Assembly: GCA_973895155.1 (NCBI GenBank)
Contig: OZ316893.1
Location: 27,714,001-27,778,000, forward strand
DNA: 64,000 bases
Origin: Marsupella aquatica
Lineage: Eukaryota > Marchantiophyta
Direction: 5' to 3'
The translations under genes were made by a program, and so were the position numbers. Positions 1-12,380 of the stretch are shown one piece after another (positions within the stretch are counted from its first letter, which is position 1; each line of letters starts with the position of its first letter). A model generated the notes under the pieces. That model had not been told where the DNA came from and searched no databases. It was given only the letters and a program-made list of their open reading frames with translations.

Positions 1-166
1 AAGCTCAAGCCAAGTCAAAACTTTCTTCCCAAGGTTCCCGTTGGATGAGTTATTGCTTATTTGCAAGTACATTCGCTAGGGGATATATGTCGCCAAAAAT
101 ATGAATTGGGGATTGTCTCCTGTTGATGTGCCCTTGATTGAACTCATCTTGTTGTCGTACTTGCAG

Positions 167-844
167 GAACCCATTCCTACATCCCTCCTGAAAATGAACA
201 GTGAGTTGATGAGCCGGGCTGTGAAACTTTTTCAAGTAGTTCTGAAGTACACTGGTGCCGATGTTAGTGTTGGGACGACACCACCTACAGCGCAAGAACA
301 GATTGACTATGTTCTGAAACTTTACAAGCACACCTTAAAACGTCAGGAGCTACGTGATGAGCTATTTGCTCAGCTATCTAAACAGACACGCAACAATCCA
401 GACAGGTTGTCTATCGTTTTCCAACAAAAAGTTCTAGACTGTTTGTCGCTTACGTATCTGAGTCGACATCTTTAGTGCTTCCTATCACTAATTAACTTAA
501 TTGTATGACTTTACAGACCATCCCTGTTGAAGGCTTGGGAACTCATGTACTTGTGTGCGTCAGCTATGCCTCCGGGCAAGGAGCTGGGAGCATACTTATC
601 GGAGTACGTCCATGATGTGGCAACTGCCTCAGGGGGGGACCATGAGGTGCAGGCGGTAGCTCTCAATACGTGGAATGCGTTGAAAAGGTCCGTCAAAGGA
701 GGACCGAGGAGACTCAGTCCTGCACAGGAAGAAATTGAGGCCTTGTTAGCCGGTCGTAAACTCACTACGATTGCTTTCTTTCTGGATGAGACTTTTGAAG
801 AGATCACTTACGATATGACTACAACGGTTTCTGATGCCGTTGAG
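167..844 (+). other. KCBP: KCBP exons 1-2: MyTH4 domain and start of FERM
   Basis: Exon 1 begins in phase 0 after a TTGCAG acceptor at 161-166 and ends AG|GTTGTC at 405. Exon 2 begins after TTTACAG. The joined reading has the MyTH4 hallmark stretches ([45 protein letters not shown]) and runs into the first FERM lobe ([18 protein letters not shown]). In this family MyTH4-FERM acts as the cargo and microtubule-binding tail. Positions 1-166 are the end of the preceding intron. Confidence 0.93.
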
Positions 845-3800
845 GTAAGGGTTTGGCGGATTTCGGCGCTTTTCGCACTTTCTTATCTTATGCTTTGATC
901 TAGTTTTCTCATTCAGTTTCCCAAAGGCTGGACAATTTGAGGTTAGTTTCGGGGAGCATTCAATCAAGATCTAATCTGGATTTTTCTTCATTGCTTTTCT
1001 CAATATAACCTTTTAATTCAGGCAACCCTTAATTATTTGAGAATCTCAATGGACCCTTGCGCTGACGAATAGGCATTGTATTTTCTCAGGAGCTTGCAGG
1101 AATTATTAAGCTGACATCATATAACACTTTCAGTTTATTTGAATGTCGTAAGGCTGTGACTGGATCCAAAGCGATCGATAATGGAAGTGGTAAGCTATTG
1201 AGATTCTCTCAGCTCCCAGAATGTTGGTGATGAATTCCCTTAAAATGTCCCACTATTACTTCACTTGATTGCGTCCCGCTGGAGTTCATGACCTATGGCG
1301 ATTACTGGTGATCATCCATTGGACGTCGTACTTCGAAAATTTTCTTGGCACATGACCTACACCCCACCCCGTCCCCTTGTCTATTCTAGCATTATTCGCA
1401 AATGACCAGAAAGTCTCAAACTTGAGGTAGCCCCTGGACGCAGCAGTCTTACTTCCGATTGTGCTTTCTTAGATTCGAAAGCCTTTGGAAGGCAACTCTT
1501 TCGTGCCTTTTGTTTCCGAGGCAGGTAAAGTAGAAAGTGAGGAAACCGGGCATCTTGTGGATTGGAGCTACCAGAGCTTTAGTCGCAAGAGTCCAATGCT
1601 TTTAATCCTAGTAGATGTAAAATGCACCTGTTAAGCATTTGATACGTTGGTTGTCTACAGAGGAGCACATCAGCTTGGACGATAATAAGTACATTGGGGA
1701 CATTGTTGCTGAGTTTAAGGCATCGAAGGAGCGTAATAAAGGAGAAGTTGTACAATGTAAACTCCTTTTCAAGAAGAGACTCTTTAGAGAGTCCGATGAG
1801 GCGATCACCGAACCGATGTTTGTACAGCTATCGTATGTGCAGGTACTTAAGCATGCATTTTCGAAATTCTCGTGGATTTTCTGAAAGACACTGGATGGTA
1901 CATAGAACCCATTCGATGCAGTATATTACAACGCAACTTCTTCGGAGGAATGGACGAACGTACCAATCTTTTGTTTTGCTCTACAGCATTTATGGATCTC
2001 TGAGTACCAATTAAAGTAGGTGGTCGGCGGTTTAGAGCACTGATGTAATCATTGGAATGTGTAAAACTGCCCTTGGCCTTCTCTGATATATGAATGAATC
2101 TACTGTGAAAGTTTAGTCACTCAGCGGTGTTCTGTCCATTCGATGCAGTCACAACATGACTACATGCTCGGAAATTACCCAGTTGGTAGAGATGATGCAG
2201 CTCAACTCGGAGCTCTGCAAATACTAGCAGAACTTGGCTCAGTTGCCAATCCAGAGACGGGCATGTAAGTTCTGCTTCATTCTCTTCAACTAGCAGTGGT
2301 TTGTGGACAACTCTCGTACAAAATCTTGCTATGATTCCAGATATACTACTCAATCTCACCTTTCCGAGTTCAAAGAAACGTATATTCGGATGACAATGGC
2401 AGGGTTTTGCCCTCACCTTTAAATGGGTATGTAAGTTCCTGGTTCATTCATCTTGAAGTAGCAATGGCTCGGGACAACTCTCGTACACAACCTTGTTGTG
2501 ATTCCAGATATGCGGCTCATTCTGATCTTGCAGAGTTCAAAGCAACGGATATTCGGATGACAGTGGCAGGGTTTTGCCTTTACCTTTGAATGCTCTAGTT
2601 GTGTTATGTGGTTTGGCAATTATGAGATTCATGAGGAAGCTAGTGTTCTACTTGTACTGTGTATTGACGAGAATGCTGTGATTTGCAGGGATTGGTCTCA
2701 GCTGGTGGATCGGGTCTTGCCGAAACAAGTTGCAGTCACGCGGCCGAAGAGAGAGTGGGAGCCTGATATATTGACGCGCTACCGGGCATTGGTGAGATTA
2801 AAAGAAACGGTCCTCACTCTTCTATTTCTGTGGCTAAGTTTGTGTCAGGAATCTTTCTTATCGCAGTTTCCCGGTCCATGAAGGTTTATCTGACAGTTAT
2901 TTGCTGTACGGCAGGCACACTTATCGAAGGATGATGCAAGGCAACAGCTGCTGCGCATTCTACGATCCCTGCCGTATGGGAATTCTGTCTTTTTCAGTGT
3001 TCGGAAGATCGAAGATCCAATTGGCCTTCTGCCGGGGCGAATCATTCTAGGCATCAATAAGCGAGGGGTAGGTGCATTGACAAAGGATGCTGTTGCTGGT
3101 TGTGCCGCTGGTCAGCTTTGGAACCTCTTAGATATAGGGTCACAGTCAGTTTATCAACCTGTGAACGGTTAATAATTGTAAAACCTGAAGGGACAGTTTA
3201 GCCAAGTGATCAATCACTTTCTTGTGCTGTACGTTGGAGCAATTTTGATCGGCTTCCGATGTGTTCTCTTGTTTCCCATCCCTATCTACAGAAGCTAGAA
3301 TCAACTTTTTATTTATCTTATATTTGGTCGCGCAGGTGCATTTTTTCCGACCCGTACCGAAAGAGTATTTGCATTCAGCAGAGTTGAGAGACATCATGCA
3401 GTTTGGCAGCAGCAATACAGCGGTGTTCTTCAAGATGAGGGTGGCCGGTGTGCTGCACATCTTTCAATTCGAAACGAAACAGGTTGCTACAGTTCTTTTT
3501 GTCTCATGGCTTAGAGAACTAAAACTTTCACTCCAGTTTCTTGTCCAAGGCAAGAGGAAATCGAGTTTAGGGATAAGAAACTTTAAGGGAGAGTTTTTTT
3601 TCATTCAGCTTGTGTATTTTGAAAGCTAGGCACTCATGTCGTGCTTCTGCTTCTTGTCGTCTACAGGGTGAAGATATTTGTGTTGCTTTGCAAACTCATA
3701 TCAATGATGTCATGCTGAGGCGTTACTCAAGGACTCGGAACTTAGCCAATGGAAACGCTCCAAATGGGGCAGAGCAAGTCAGTGTAACCAGTACCAAACC

Positions 3801-6800
3801 CCCCGGTGTCGAAGTTTACGAGAAACATGTGCAAGAGATCACTAGGCTTTTGGAAGACTCTCAGAAGAAGATTGACCAGGCAAGCGTCTATGATTCATTG
3901 CTTATTGAGTGCTTTGACTGTGCAGTTTATCGTCTTGCCAGATACTACCCTCTTGATATGATTTTTAGCTAAAGGTCTACACTCCTGTTCTTCCCGGCAC
4001 CCCTCCTTCGTCTTCCGTATTAGTGGCATGGTAATTATAAACTTTCTCGAAATGGATATGTATCTGATATTGGCTCATACTGGAAGAAGGGAAATCCCTG
4101 CAGCACGTTTCACCATGGAAAGTTTGTGGCTTGTTAAGATTTTTAATAGTTCAATAGTTAATGGGTGACATCTATGATGCCACCTCTGTTTGTGTTCATT
4201 TTTCCAACCGTGTTACTTTCCTACAGCTTTCGGAAGAGCTAAGGTCGAGAGAAAAGAGAGAAAAGGAGATGGTGGAGGAACTAGCAGGGTTGAAGGATGC
4301 GCTTAAAGCCGAAGAACAGACGCGCACTGAGCTCTCTGAGGAAAGAGACCGCCTGTCAACGCAGCTTGCAGAGGTAGAGGTACGTGTTCATTAATTCCTT
4401 GAGTGCAAAGTTTTCTGGTTGAACTCTTTTCGCTTAAGCTTGGGCCCTAACAATCGAAGCGATAACATCCATCTCCATGCAAGGCAGTGTCTGTGCTCCT
4501 TCTAGTCAATCTGATCACGAGGCTCTGTAAGGAATTGTCATCCTAATGTATGTTAGTTCCAAGAGTCCTAGGAACCAGGGTAAGAGGGCTTGCTAATTTT
4601 GAGAAATTCCTTGGTTAGCCTGTGCACCATCGTGGATTCGTTTTGCGATCTCTGATTATATCATGGCCTCTGTTTGTTGCAGTCTGCCCTTGCAGAAAAG
4701 GGATCTGGAGAAGATGCGAGTGGGTTGGAATCTGATAGTACTCCAACAAAAAAAGGAGCTCGTGCATCATTATCCAGGCGAGACAGAGACTTGCCTCCGG
4801 CTGGGAAAGATAAAGCGAATCTTGAACATCAGGTGGAGGGCACTGTTACCATCCATTCGGGTTACTTTGCAGTGTTGACATACGAAATTTCTGAGAGCTT
4901 AAGTTCATGTCAAATGCCTGACAATTGTAATGTTCCATGTGTCTCAGCGGTGCCTTTTCTAACCCTTCGACATTCTATTAAACCTGTGGTCTTTGTTGGT
5001 TTTTCAGTTGAGAGTGAAGACCGAAGAGTTACGGAAGTCAGAACAGTCCTTGAAAACTCTTGCAAGAGAAAAGCAACTTCTTGAGCAAAAGATTGCGCGA
5101 CTGGAGTCTAACAAGACAACGGAAGTAAGGCTTATGAGACACGACATCTTTAGGATATGAAGTGATTTGCATAGGGGATACTTCATTGAATTAAATGAGT
5201 TTTTGACGAGCCACCGTGGCTGCGCTGATTAAGGGTTCTTGTACGAATGAAGTAAAGTAGATTATTCGAAATGGTATCCAAGGTGCCCTTGTCAGCTCAT
5301 TATCTGTCGGCGGTCCTAACATATTTTGAGTTGTTCCAGACGAAACAGCTGGAGGAAGGTTTTAAGCACGAGCGTGATGAACTCAGGGTCCGTGTGGCCG
5401 ATTTAGAAAAGAAATTACAAGAGCGCACACAAGAACTTAGCGCATCTGAAAGTACTCTTGCTACGCGAGGGGCGGATTTTGATTCCTTGCAGACAAATAT
5501 CAAGGAGTTAGAAGATCTTCGAGAGATGAAAGAGGTAAGCTTTTGGTCGCTCTACAACTCTTCCCAACTGCAAAACACTTTCGGATGTGTATCTCAGGAT
5601 TATAGAAAGTCTTCTGGCATCAACCCATAAGTCATATGACACAGTAACTCATGATGAAGAGTATAATATTGTTCAGGATACGTCCACGTACAGCACAGTA
5701 GTAATTTCAATCCCGACTAAGACCTGCGGGATGTAGTCGGAGTCGGAGTGATGGGATCATTGGGCTGGGGACATTGCTTGCTCTTCGACTAACATCCTAT
5801 TCTCCACAGGATATTGACCGCAAGAATGAGCAGACAGCTGCTATTGTGAAAAGACAGGCTGATCAAATTGTAGAACTTGAAGGTTTATACAAAGAAGAGC
5901 AGATACTACGCAAGCGTTATTTCAACATGATGGAAGGTCTGTTGCTCCTTATATTATAGCACTAACTAGACCAGTTGCCACATTGGTGATTCGACACAAG
6001 TACTAGCACTCTTTTACAAGCTTGGCTCCGCTGTAGTACATACTTTGGCTGCTCCTATCCATGGGATTGCCACAAATGTAGATCTTCTGCTTGGAGTCAA
6101 CTTTAGAATTTCTTCGAGTTCCAATCATCAGAGCACTTCTAAAAAAACAGAGATGTCTTCTTTATCTCTTACCTAGTAAACTGCAGGCATATTTGTATTT
6201 AAATTCCGTGCCATGTTTCCTGCTGCAGATATGAAAGGTAAAATTAGAGTGTATGCAAGGTGGAGACCTTTGAGTGATAAGGAAATAAGAGAGAACCAGA
6301 GAGTGGCTCTCCAGTCTCCTGACGAGTTCACTGTAGAGCACCCATGGAAGGATGAGAAGAAGCAACATCAATTCGACCATGTCTTTGACGATGTCAGCAC
6401 ACAAGAAGATATATTTGAGGATACTAAGGTAAGCCCCTGAGCACAAGTATGTTGCGGGAAGGGCGGACGTCGTCTGCATCTTCTCTAGCAAGTTCTTTCG
6501 AAGTGTACGGAAATCGCACTCGAGCTATGTTTGTCGATATGTGTAATCCTCACAAACAATCCGCTGGATGCGTTTGGTGCAGTATTTGGTGCAATCAGCA
6601 GTCGATGGGTTCAATGTCTGCATATTTGCTTATGGGCAGACTGGTTCTGGGAAAACTTTTACCATTTATGGTACAGCGCAAAATCCTGGGATCACTCCCA
6701 GGGCTACTCGAGAGCTTTTCAATATCATGAAGAGAGATGCCAACAAGTTCTCTTTCTGCTTAAAGGTCTGATCTCCTTGCTCTCCCATAATGATGAGGTA

Positions 6801-8416
6801 CAATGGTAGGCCGATCTCCTTGCTCTTGCATAATTTAAACTAGCTGAAGTGACTATATATGTAAACTTCAGTGCATTCGTAAAACATCAAAACCGTGTAT
6901 ACTGGGCAGCTTACGAAGGAATGTGGTATCAGTCATCCAGCGCCGTCTCTTACCCCAGTCACTTTAGCCTCGAGCTCTTACAAACCTAGAGACCCAAATA
7001 AACCGGGCAGTAGCACTTAATTTACGTGGAGTTCACCATGGAAGATTTCACGTTTGTCATTCATTGTTTCTGCGGGTAATCTGGGCCCAGGTGTACATGC
7101 TTGAAATCTATCAAGACACTTTGGTGGATCTTCTGGCCCCACCAACTGGAAGGGCTAGTATCAAGCCCAGGAAACTGGAAATTAAGAAGGACTTGAAGGT
7201 GAGTTCTCTTTGTCCATTTAAGACTGTCCTGTGATTTACTTTTTGGTTGTTATTGACAATCAATACCTCCGAATGTCACGACTTGGGCTGCTGCTAAGTT
7301 GACTTTGGATTTGATGCAGGGTATGGTTGTGGTAGAAGGAGCGACACTACTTACGGTGGCAACTTTGGATGAATTGGAATTAATTCTTGCAGAGGGCACG
7401 AAGAGGCGACATGTGTCAGGGACTCAAATGAATACTGAGAGTTCTCGTTCTCATCTGATATTGTCTATAATTATTGAGAGCACCAATCTGCAAACGCAGG
7501 TCCTTGTGAAGGGCAAGGTAAAGTTATCTAGTAAAGTAACCCAGCGAATAGTCATTCCTCGCTATCGTCACAGACTTTGGCAATTCTAGCTCGACTTTTT
7601 GATTGAAACAAAAACACTGGCAAGCTGTTAGTCTGTAATTGTGAAGTGTATCTCAGCAATTGTGAAATCTCAATTCTCAAATATTTAGAAGCTGATTAAC
7701 TTCATGGTTTTTTCCCTTCTTTTGCAGCTAAGTTTCGTTGACTTGGCTGGGTCTGAGAGAGTGAAGAAGTCTGGTTCAAGTGGAGAGCAACTAAAAGAGG
7801 CTCAAAGCATCAACAAATCTTTGTCAGCCCTGGGTGATGTCATCAGTGCACTGGCAACTGATGAACCGCACATTCCTTACCGTAATCATAAACTGACAAT
7901 GCTCATGAGTGACTCTTTGGGTGGTAATGCGAAAACACTCATGTTTGTAAATATATCTCCTACAGAATCAAACCTCGACGAAACATACAATTCTCTGTGG
8001 TGAGTGTTCCCCTTCTAATTTGATCGGAAGTGTCTAATGCCTGCAAATGTGGTGTCATGTCGCAGTGAATCGTGTGCTTTGTTGAGGGCAATAGCAGGCG
8101 TTTTAAAGAAACATTGGGGGATTTACTATGCTAATTGATGAGATTGGACTAATGAGGGTTTTGGATGTCGTAACACAGCTATGCCACTCGAGTGCGGTCC
8201 ATCATCAATGAAGCTAGCAAAAATCTTACTACCAAAGAGATACTGAAATTGAAAAAGCAAATCGCGCATTGGAAGGAGCAAGCGGGCAAGAAACCCGAAG
8301 ACGAGGATCTTGAAGATGTTTCACAGGATCGCGCTACAACGCAGGACCGGGGAGGAACAGCAGCTCCTACCCAGGAGCGATCTCCCAAAACACCAGCTCC
8401 GAAAACCCCCGAGTGA
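167..8416 (+). CDS. KCBP: Kinesin-like calmodulin-binding protein (kinesin-14, MyTH4-FERM-coiled coil-motor), 5'-partial
   Basis: This is a minus-end-directed microtubule motor of the plant KCBP/ZWICHEL family, which in plants links microtubules to cargo or actin and is inhibited by Ca2+/calmodulin. I joined twenty exons by AG acceptors and GT donors with consistent phase: 167-405, 517-844, 1090-1189, 1661-1842, 2149-2264, 2689-2791, 2915-3067, 3336-3482, 3667-3879, 4227-4379, 4683-4832, 5008-5124, 5340-5534, 5810-5936, 6229-6428, 6583-6765, 7091-7198, 7320-7517, 7728-7999, 8179-8416. They total 3,522 nt, or 1,173 codons plus TGA. Exons 1-2 encode the MyTH4 domain, exons 2-9 FERM, exons 9-14 a charged coiled coil, and exons 15-20 the motor. 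The P-loop GQTGSGKT is at 6634-6657, switch I NTESSRSH at 7431-7454 and switch II DLAGSE at 7740-7757. The basic tail in exon 20 ([18 protein letters not shown]) is where the calmodulin-binding helix lies in the family. All key motor residues are intact. The start codon and N-terminus lie upstream; angiosperm KCBPs have about 1,260 residues. Exon 9 uses a GC donor. Confidence 0.97.
2261..2592 (+). repeat. Tandem duplication inside KCBP intron 5, copying the 5' splice site
   Basis: Two diverged copies of a unit of about 166 bp run from 2261 and from 2427. Shared blocks include ATGTAAGTTC, GGACAACTCTCGTACA, TGATTCCAGATAT, ATTCGGATGACA and GGCAGGGTTTTGCC. The first copy holds the genuine donor (GT at 2265-2266). 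The second carries an identical ATGTAAGTTC at 2429-2438. Using the second donor would read straight into an in-frame TAA at the old exon junction. Confidence 0.85.
3880..4226 (+). other. GC-AG intron of KCBP (intron 9 in the window)
   Basis: Exon 9 ends ATTGACCAG and is followed by GCAAGC, a good match to the GC-donor consensus AG|GCAAGT. The intron ends TTTCCTACAG at 4226. The next exon continues the coiled coil in phase 0 (IDQ then LSEELRS). No GT donor of comparable quality lies nearby. A weak alternative, AGC|GTCTAT at 3885, would add two residues and also keep phase. Confidence 0.75.
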
Positions 8417-8700
8417 TGGGTTCTTTTAACAGTGCGTTGAAAGCATAGCGGGAGAAGATGAATTTGAGAAGAGTGTTTCCTTCGAGGAGATAGCCCGGGT
8501 GTTAATATTTGCCCTGCCGCGGGGCTCAATTTTTTCTTCCTTTTTTCATTTCTGATATTGGTCATGGAAGTCAGTTGTTGAGAGCAAAGTAGAGGGTCTA
8601 GTATATTTATAAAAAACGGCTTTCCTCTTCAAATTTTAGGAGGGCAGCGTCGAGCACATTGAGCTGTAATTGTAAGGTTGTGAATGCAGGTAATTTTTCT
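8417..8700 (+). other. Probable KCBP 3' untranslated region
   Basis: This is non-coding sequence directly after the TGA stop, T-rich from about 8528 to 8625. A TATTTATAAAA-like stretch at 8602-8614 could serve as a plant poly(A) near-upstream element. The exact end cannot be fixed from sequence. From about 8700 to 9188 I see no gene-like signal. Confidence 0.4.
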
Positions 8701-9188
8701 CCAAGTGTCTGCTCTGCACCCTTCCCATGGTATATCTGACACTCTGCAAAGTGGTGCGACCATCTTTTAGTGCGATGTACTTGCTCATAGATATTTATGG
8801 AGATTTTTGCCGACCTCCTTCACGGAAGATCTAACCCGCTGTCACTTTCTCAAGCTCATCTCTCGCATGGTTGACAGCATTGAGTGTGGTATTTGTTGGA
8901 GAATCGTGCGCTTTTTGTGTATTGTCCACGCGTCTCATGGTTTATATCGAATCTCTGGTAACACGCAATGCAAGCCTCATACAAAAAGTGGAGATGGCTT
9001 CTCTCTTGCCGGATGAGGACGCGGTCCTGATCTGGGTCCCTCTGATATGTGAGCATGTGTTACTTGCGGTGCGGGATGGGTGAGCGCTTCCAGAAGGCTG
9101 GGAGCAGGCATAGTTTTCTACTGAATTCCATCTGTATTTTATAGAAGGGAAGTAAGGATTCGACAGTAGTACAAATAGAGTAAACTAG

Positions 9189-9510
9189 TGAAATACAATC
9201 GCGCGTGTGAGTTTCTGACAATGTGGTACAACCACAGACAGAAACCGTCGAAAGAGGAAACGAGATAACAAATCCAAACCAACATTCAGTTTCAGGGCGT
9301 GAAACATACATGAGGAAGTAGATGCTTCGCACTTCATTACACGAGAAACTTTTGAAATACAATCAGGCGTGTCATTTAGTAGATTGGAGATAGAAACCGT
9401 TAAATTAGAAAAGGAGATGACAAACCCAAACCAATAATTTCGAGGTCGGGGCGTGAATCTATTGAATGTCGTACTGTATGCTCCGTAATTCATTACACGA
9501 AAAACCAAGA
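9189..9510. repeat. Degenerate tandem duplication, period about 164 bp
   Basis: Two units begin TGAAATACAATC at 9189 and 9353. They share GGCGTGT/GCGCGTGT, AGAAACCGT, AACCAA, GGGCGTGAA and CATTACACGA in the same order. A short third remnant (ATTACAC) follows at about 9525. Open frames of about 100 codons across it are not supported as genes. Confidence 0.75.
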
Positions 9511-9570
9511 TGTTCCGTAATTAATTACACCTGGAACAAAGTAGACCGATCTGTGCTCAAATGAAGCATG

Positions 9571-9668
9571 GTCCTAGTACATCCATGTGCTTAGAGGAGA
9601 GTTCTTTTACCCACTGATTAGTCTTGTACATCCATGTGCTTAGAGGAGAGTTCTATTAGCCATTGACT
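9571..9668. repeat. Tandem duplication, period 49 bp
   Basis: Two adjacent units share GTACATCCATGTGCTTAGAG followed by GAGAGTTCT, starting at 9577 and 9626. They are nearly identical over about 35 bp, so this is a recent local duplication. Confidence 0.85.
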
Positions 9669-9814
9669 GACAGTAAATCACATAAAATAATTGTAGGGTG
9701 GTCACCCTAATACTTTGATTCGCACTTGTTATTGACGGATCAATTGAATTATGCAAGCTAATTGTATACCGAAGTGTATTTCTTGTCAAAATTTACACCG
9801 AAGGCAATATAGAT

Positions 9815-9876
9815 TTGCAGATCCGATTTGCAGATCCGATTTTCGAATTTTGGATGTCTGCAAATCGGATCTGCAA
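9815..9876. repeat. 18-bp perfect inverted repeat (stem-loop)
   Basis: The left arm (9815-9832, TTGCAGATCCGATTTGCA) is the exact reverse complement of the right arm (9859-9876), with a 26-nt spacer. A direct repeat GATTTGCAGATCCGAT lies within the left side. It could be the core of a small foldback element. Nothing gene-like adjoins it. Confidence 0.85.
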
Positions 9877-9879
9877 GAG

Positions 9880-12380
9880 GGTGCAAGGGTTTAACATAGG
9901 TGAGAGAAGGTTCTGATTCTTGCGTGCATTCCTATAGGATTATAACGTCCCGTGCCTTGGAGTTGTGAGTTTGAACTCCAACATTGATTGGGTCAATGGC
10001 CAGGACAAAATTGGGGAAACCCACTGGACGAGTCTTCAAATCTGTTGATGGACTTTCAAGTGCTGAAGCAATTCTCAAACATTTCTTGTAGGCCTTCAGG
10101 GAAGAACACGTTTCCAGATTCTCTGGGAATTTCCTGGAGGATGAATATTGATTGCAATGCCTAACAAGGGTTCAAGGGTATGGCGCACTGTTTCATTCCA
10201 ATCTCAAGGAAAGATAGGTTGGTTCAAGTATTTAAGGCACACAAAGTGGAACATGATCAGTACAGCACTGTCACGACTGATTTTGTTGTTGCCAAGGCAT
10301 GGCAGCAGGTACTCGAGCATTTGCTACGATTATCCTAGCTTGTTTTAATTATTACTTTGGAGCAAAGCAGGATGTGCTATTTGTGGATCAACTTGAGTGT
10401 AACAGAGCGATTGATCATCAGCACTTTCCGTTGCATTTGAGGGGAGACATTTCTATGACATCATATCCCAGGTGAGAAGAAGCCAATTGAAATCTCTCCT
10501 TTGTCTGAAGACATGGTCAACGGACTCCAGCAGGGGAATGCCAAGGGGCTGAGAATGTGGATGCCATGAGTGCTAGCCTCAATGCATTAATATCTACATT
10601 CTTGGGTGGTCCTGTGGTGCACTGTGCATCATGCAATCTCGGATGGTAGCTGACATAAAGGTGAATCCATTCATTTCAGTCTATGGACATTTGGGCATTA
10701 TATATTATTCAGTGTACATTTGGTTTCAAAAAGTGTACATTTGGGCAAGCATTTCAGTCATGGCCATTAGACTTACCACCATGTTTATACTAGGCTTCGT
10801 AAATGAACTAAGACTAGACTCTTTCTTGGAAAAATCCCTTTTGTCCCCTCAAGTTTACAATTGACCATTTAGGTGTAGAGTAGTGTAATATAGACAGTGT
10901 ACATTTTAGTGTTAAAAAGTGTATATTGAGAGACCAAAAAATGAACATGTAGGGGCCCTAAAAGTGAACACAAGAAATACACTTTTGATGAATAGAGTGA
11001 TTCACCTTGAGCTAAATGAATCTCAATGCGCTTAGTTGGTAGACAAGCAAGAGGAGTGAGGAGCTGAAGCAAAGAAAAAACACAAGATGCAGACATGACG
11101 GCTCTTGAGCTGGACAATGCCATATTCATGTGACAGACTGCAGAGGCAAATTGTCATGGCTGAGGCGGAATGCCATAGGAAATGGAAGGAAGTTCCGATG
11201 TTCCAGAAATCCACTATAGCTGCAGAGATCAGGGGCAGTTTCAAGAGTTGAGGACTGATACAGGCAGAGTGGCTGAAACTGTGAAATCACCAACAACCTC
11301 AATCATCAACAGATCTACAAAAGGAGCTTGATGTGGGCTTACCTTCAAAAGCAGCCAGCCAACAAGAAGCCCTTTCTCCATCCGAGATATTCTGGAACTT
11401 TCACCTGCCGAGAGAGCTATCCAGGATAGATTGCTTGGGGCACATTATTGCAGAGAAGGACCCAAAGGAGGTTTGGATAAGTTGCCGCCTCTTTGGATGT
11501 AGATGCCAAGGAAGTCACAAACGCCAACGAGAGTACAATGCAGGCTCAAGAGCAGATGTCTCGACATTATGAGTGCTCAAAAGAGCTGAAGTTTACCTTC
11601 AAATTGTTTGCATGCCAAGCTTTTTGCAACAGAAATGGTCAGTTGGTACATAGCGTCCTGATTTTTGCTTGGATTCTTGGGTAATTGACAGTTCTTTGCA
11701 CTCTGTATGTAATACTTGGGAAAGATCTGACCCTCGATCACTACAAGCTAGCATTCGATTTGGGCCATAATCCCTGGCCTACCCACATTTTCCAGGTGTG
11801 CCAACATTTTATTACTAACCATGATGGTAAAATCACCGTGTGCGGACCTCATTACGCCAGGCCCAATCCCAGCCTGGGACCAGAATGCGCAACCGGTTGT
11901 AACCAAATTCCTTCGTCTGTCTTGGTCCTCAAAGATGGTGACTTGGAGCATGGAGCTGTGTGTGCAACTTGTGGATCTTTAATATACCTGTCTATTTCTT
12001 GATGCCCTTCCTGATTTTTCCCTCTATATTTTCTTTCCCTTCATGATTTTCCCTTTGTATTTTTCAGGGCATCCTGGGAGCAGAAAGCCAAAGTCGAGAT
12101 CTGGATCACTCCTCTTTAGGGAGATTCTCCTCTGCTTTTACTAAAGTCTAAGAAACAAGATCTATCAGATCTTTAAGTGTAGTAAGATCCTGTTTCGAAG
12201 ACGTCATAGCCCCTCAAAACACAAAGCTTTTACTAAAAGTAAAAGAAAACAGAATCTATGGGAGCTTTAAGTGTAGTAAGGTCCTGTTTCTCAGACATCA
12301 TGGGCAATAATAGCCCCTCAAGACTCAAGCTGACGCTCTCTCTTTTTGGAGCATTATATCTCACATATCTCTCCTGACCA
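9880..12380. other. Intergenic, possibly decayed coding remnants
   Basis: There is no confident gene. Several short frames look more protein-like than random: 11333-11572 and 11493-11684 on + (MDVDAKEVTNANEST), and 11685-12002 on + with a Cys/Gly-rich stretch. They have stops, no recognised domain and no convincing splice pattern. A near-repeat of a TCTATGGGAGCTTTAAG / TATCAGATCTTTAAG motif with AGTAAGRTCCTGTTTC occurs at 12160-12300. I read the span as degraded transposon or pseudogene sequence, with low certainty. Confidence 0.3.

Noticed and set aside
8179-8565. 128-codon minus-strand frame over the KCBP last exon
   Set aside because: It is antisense to the confirmed exon 20 and the 3' UTR.
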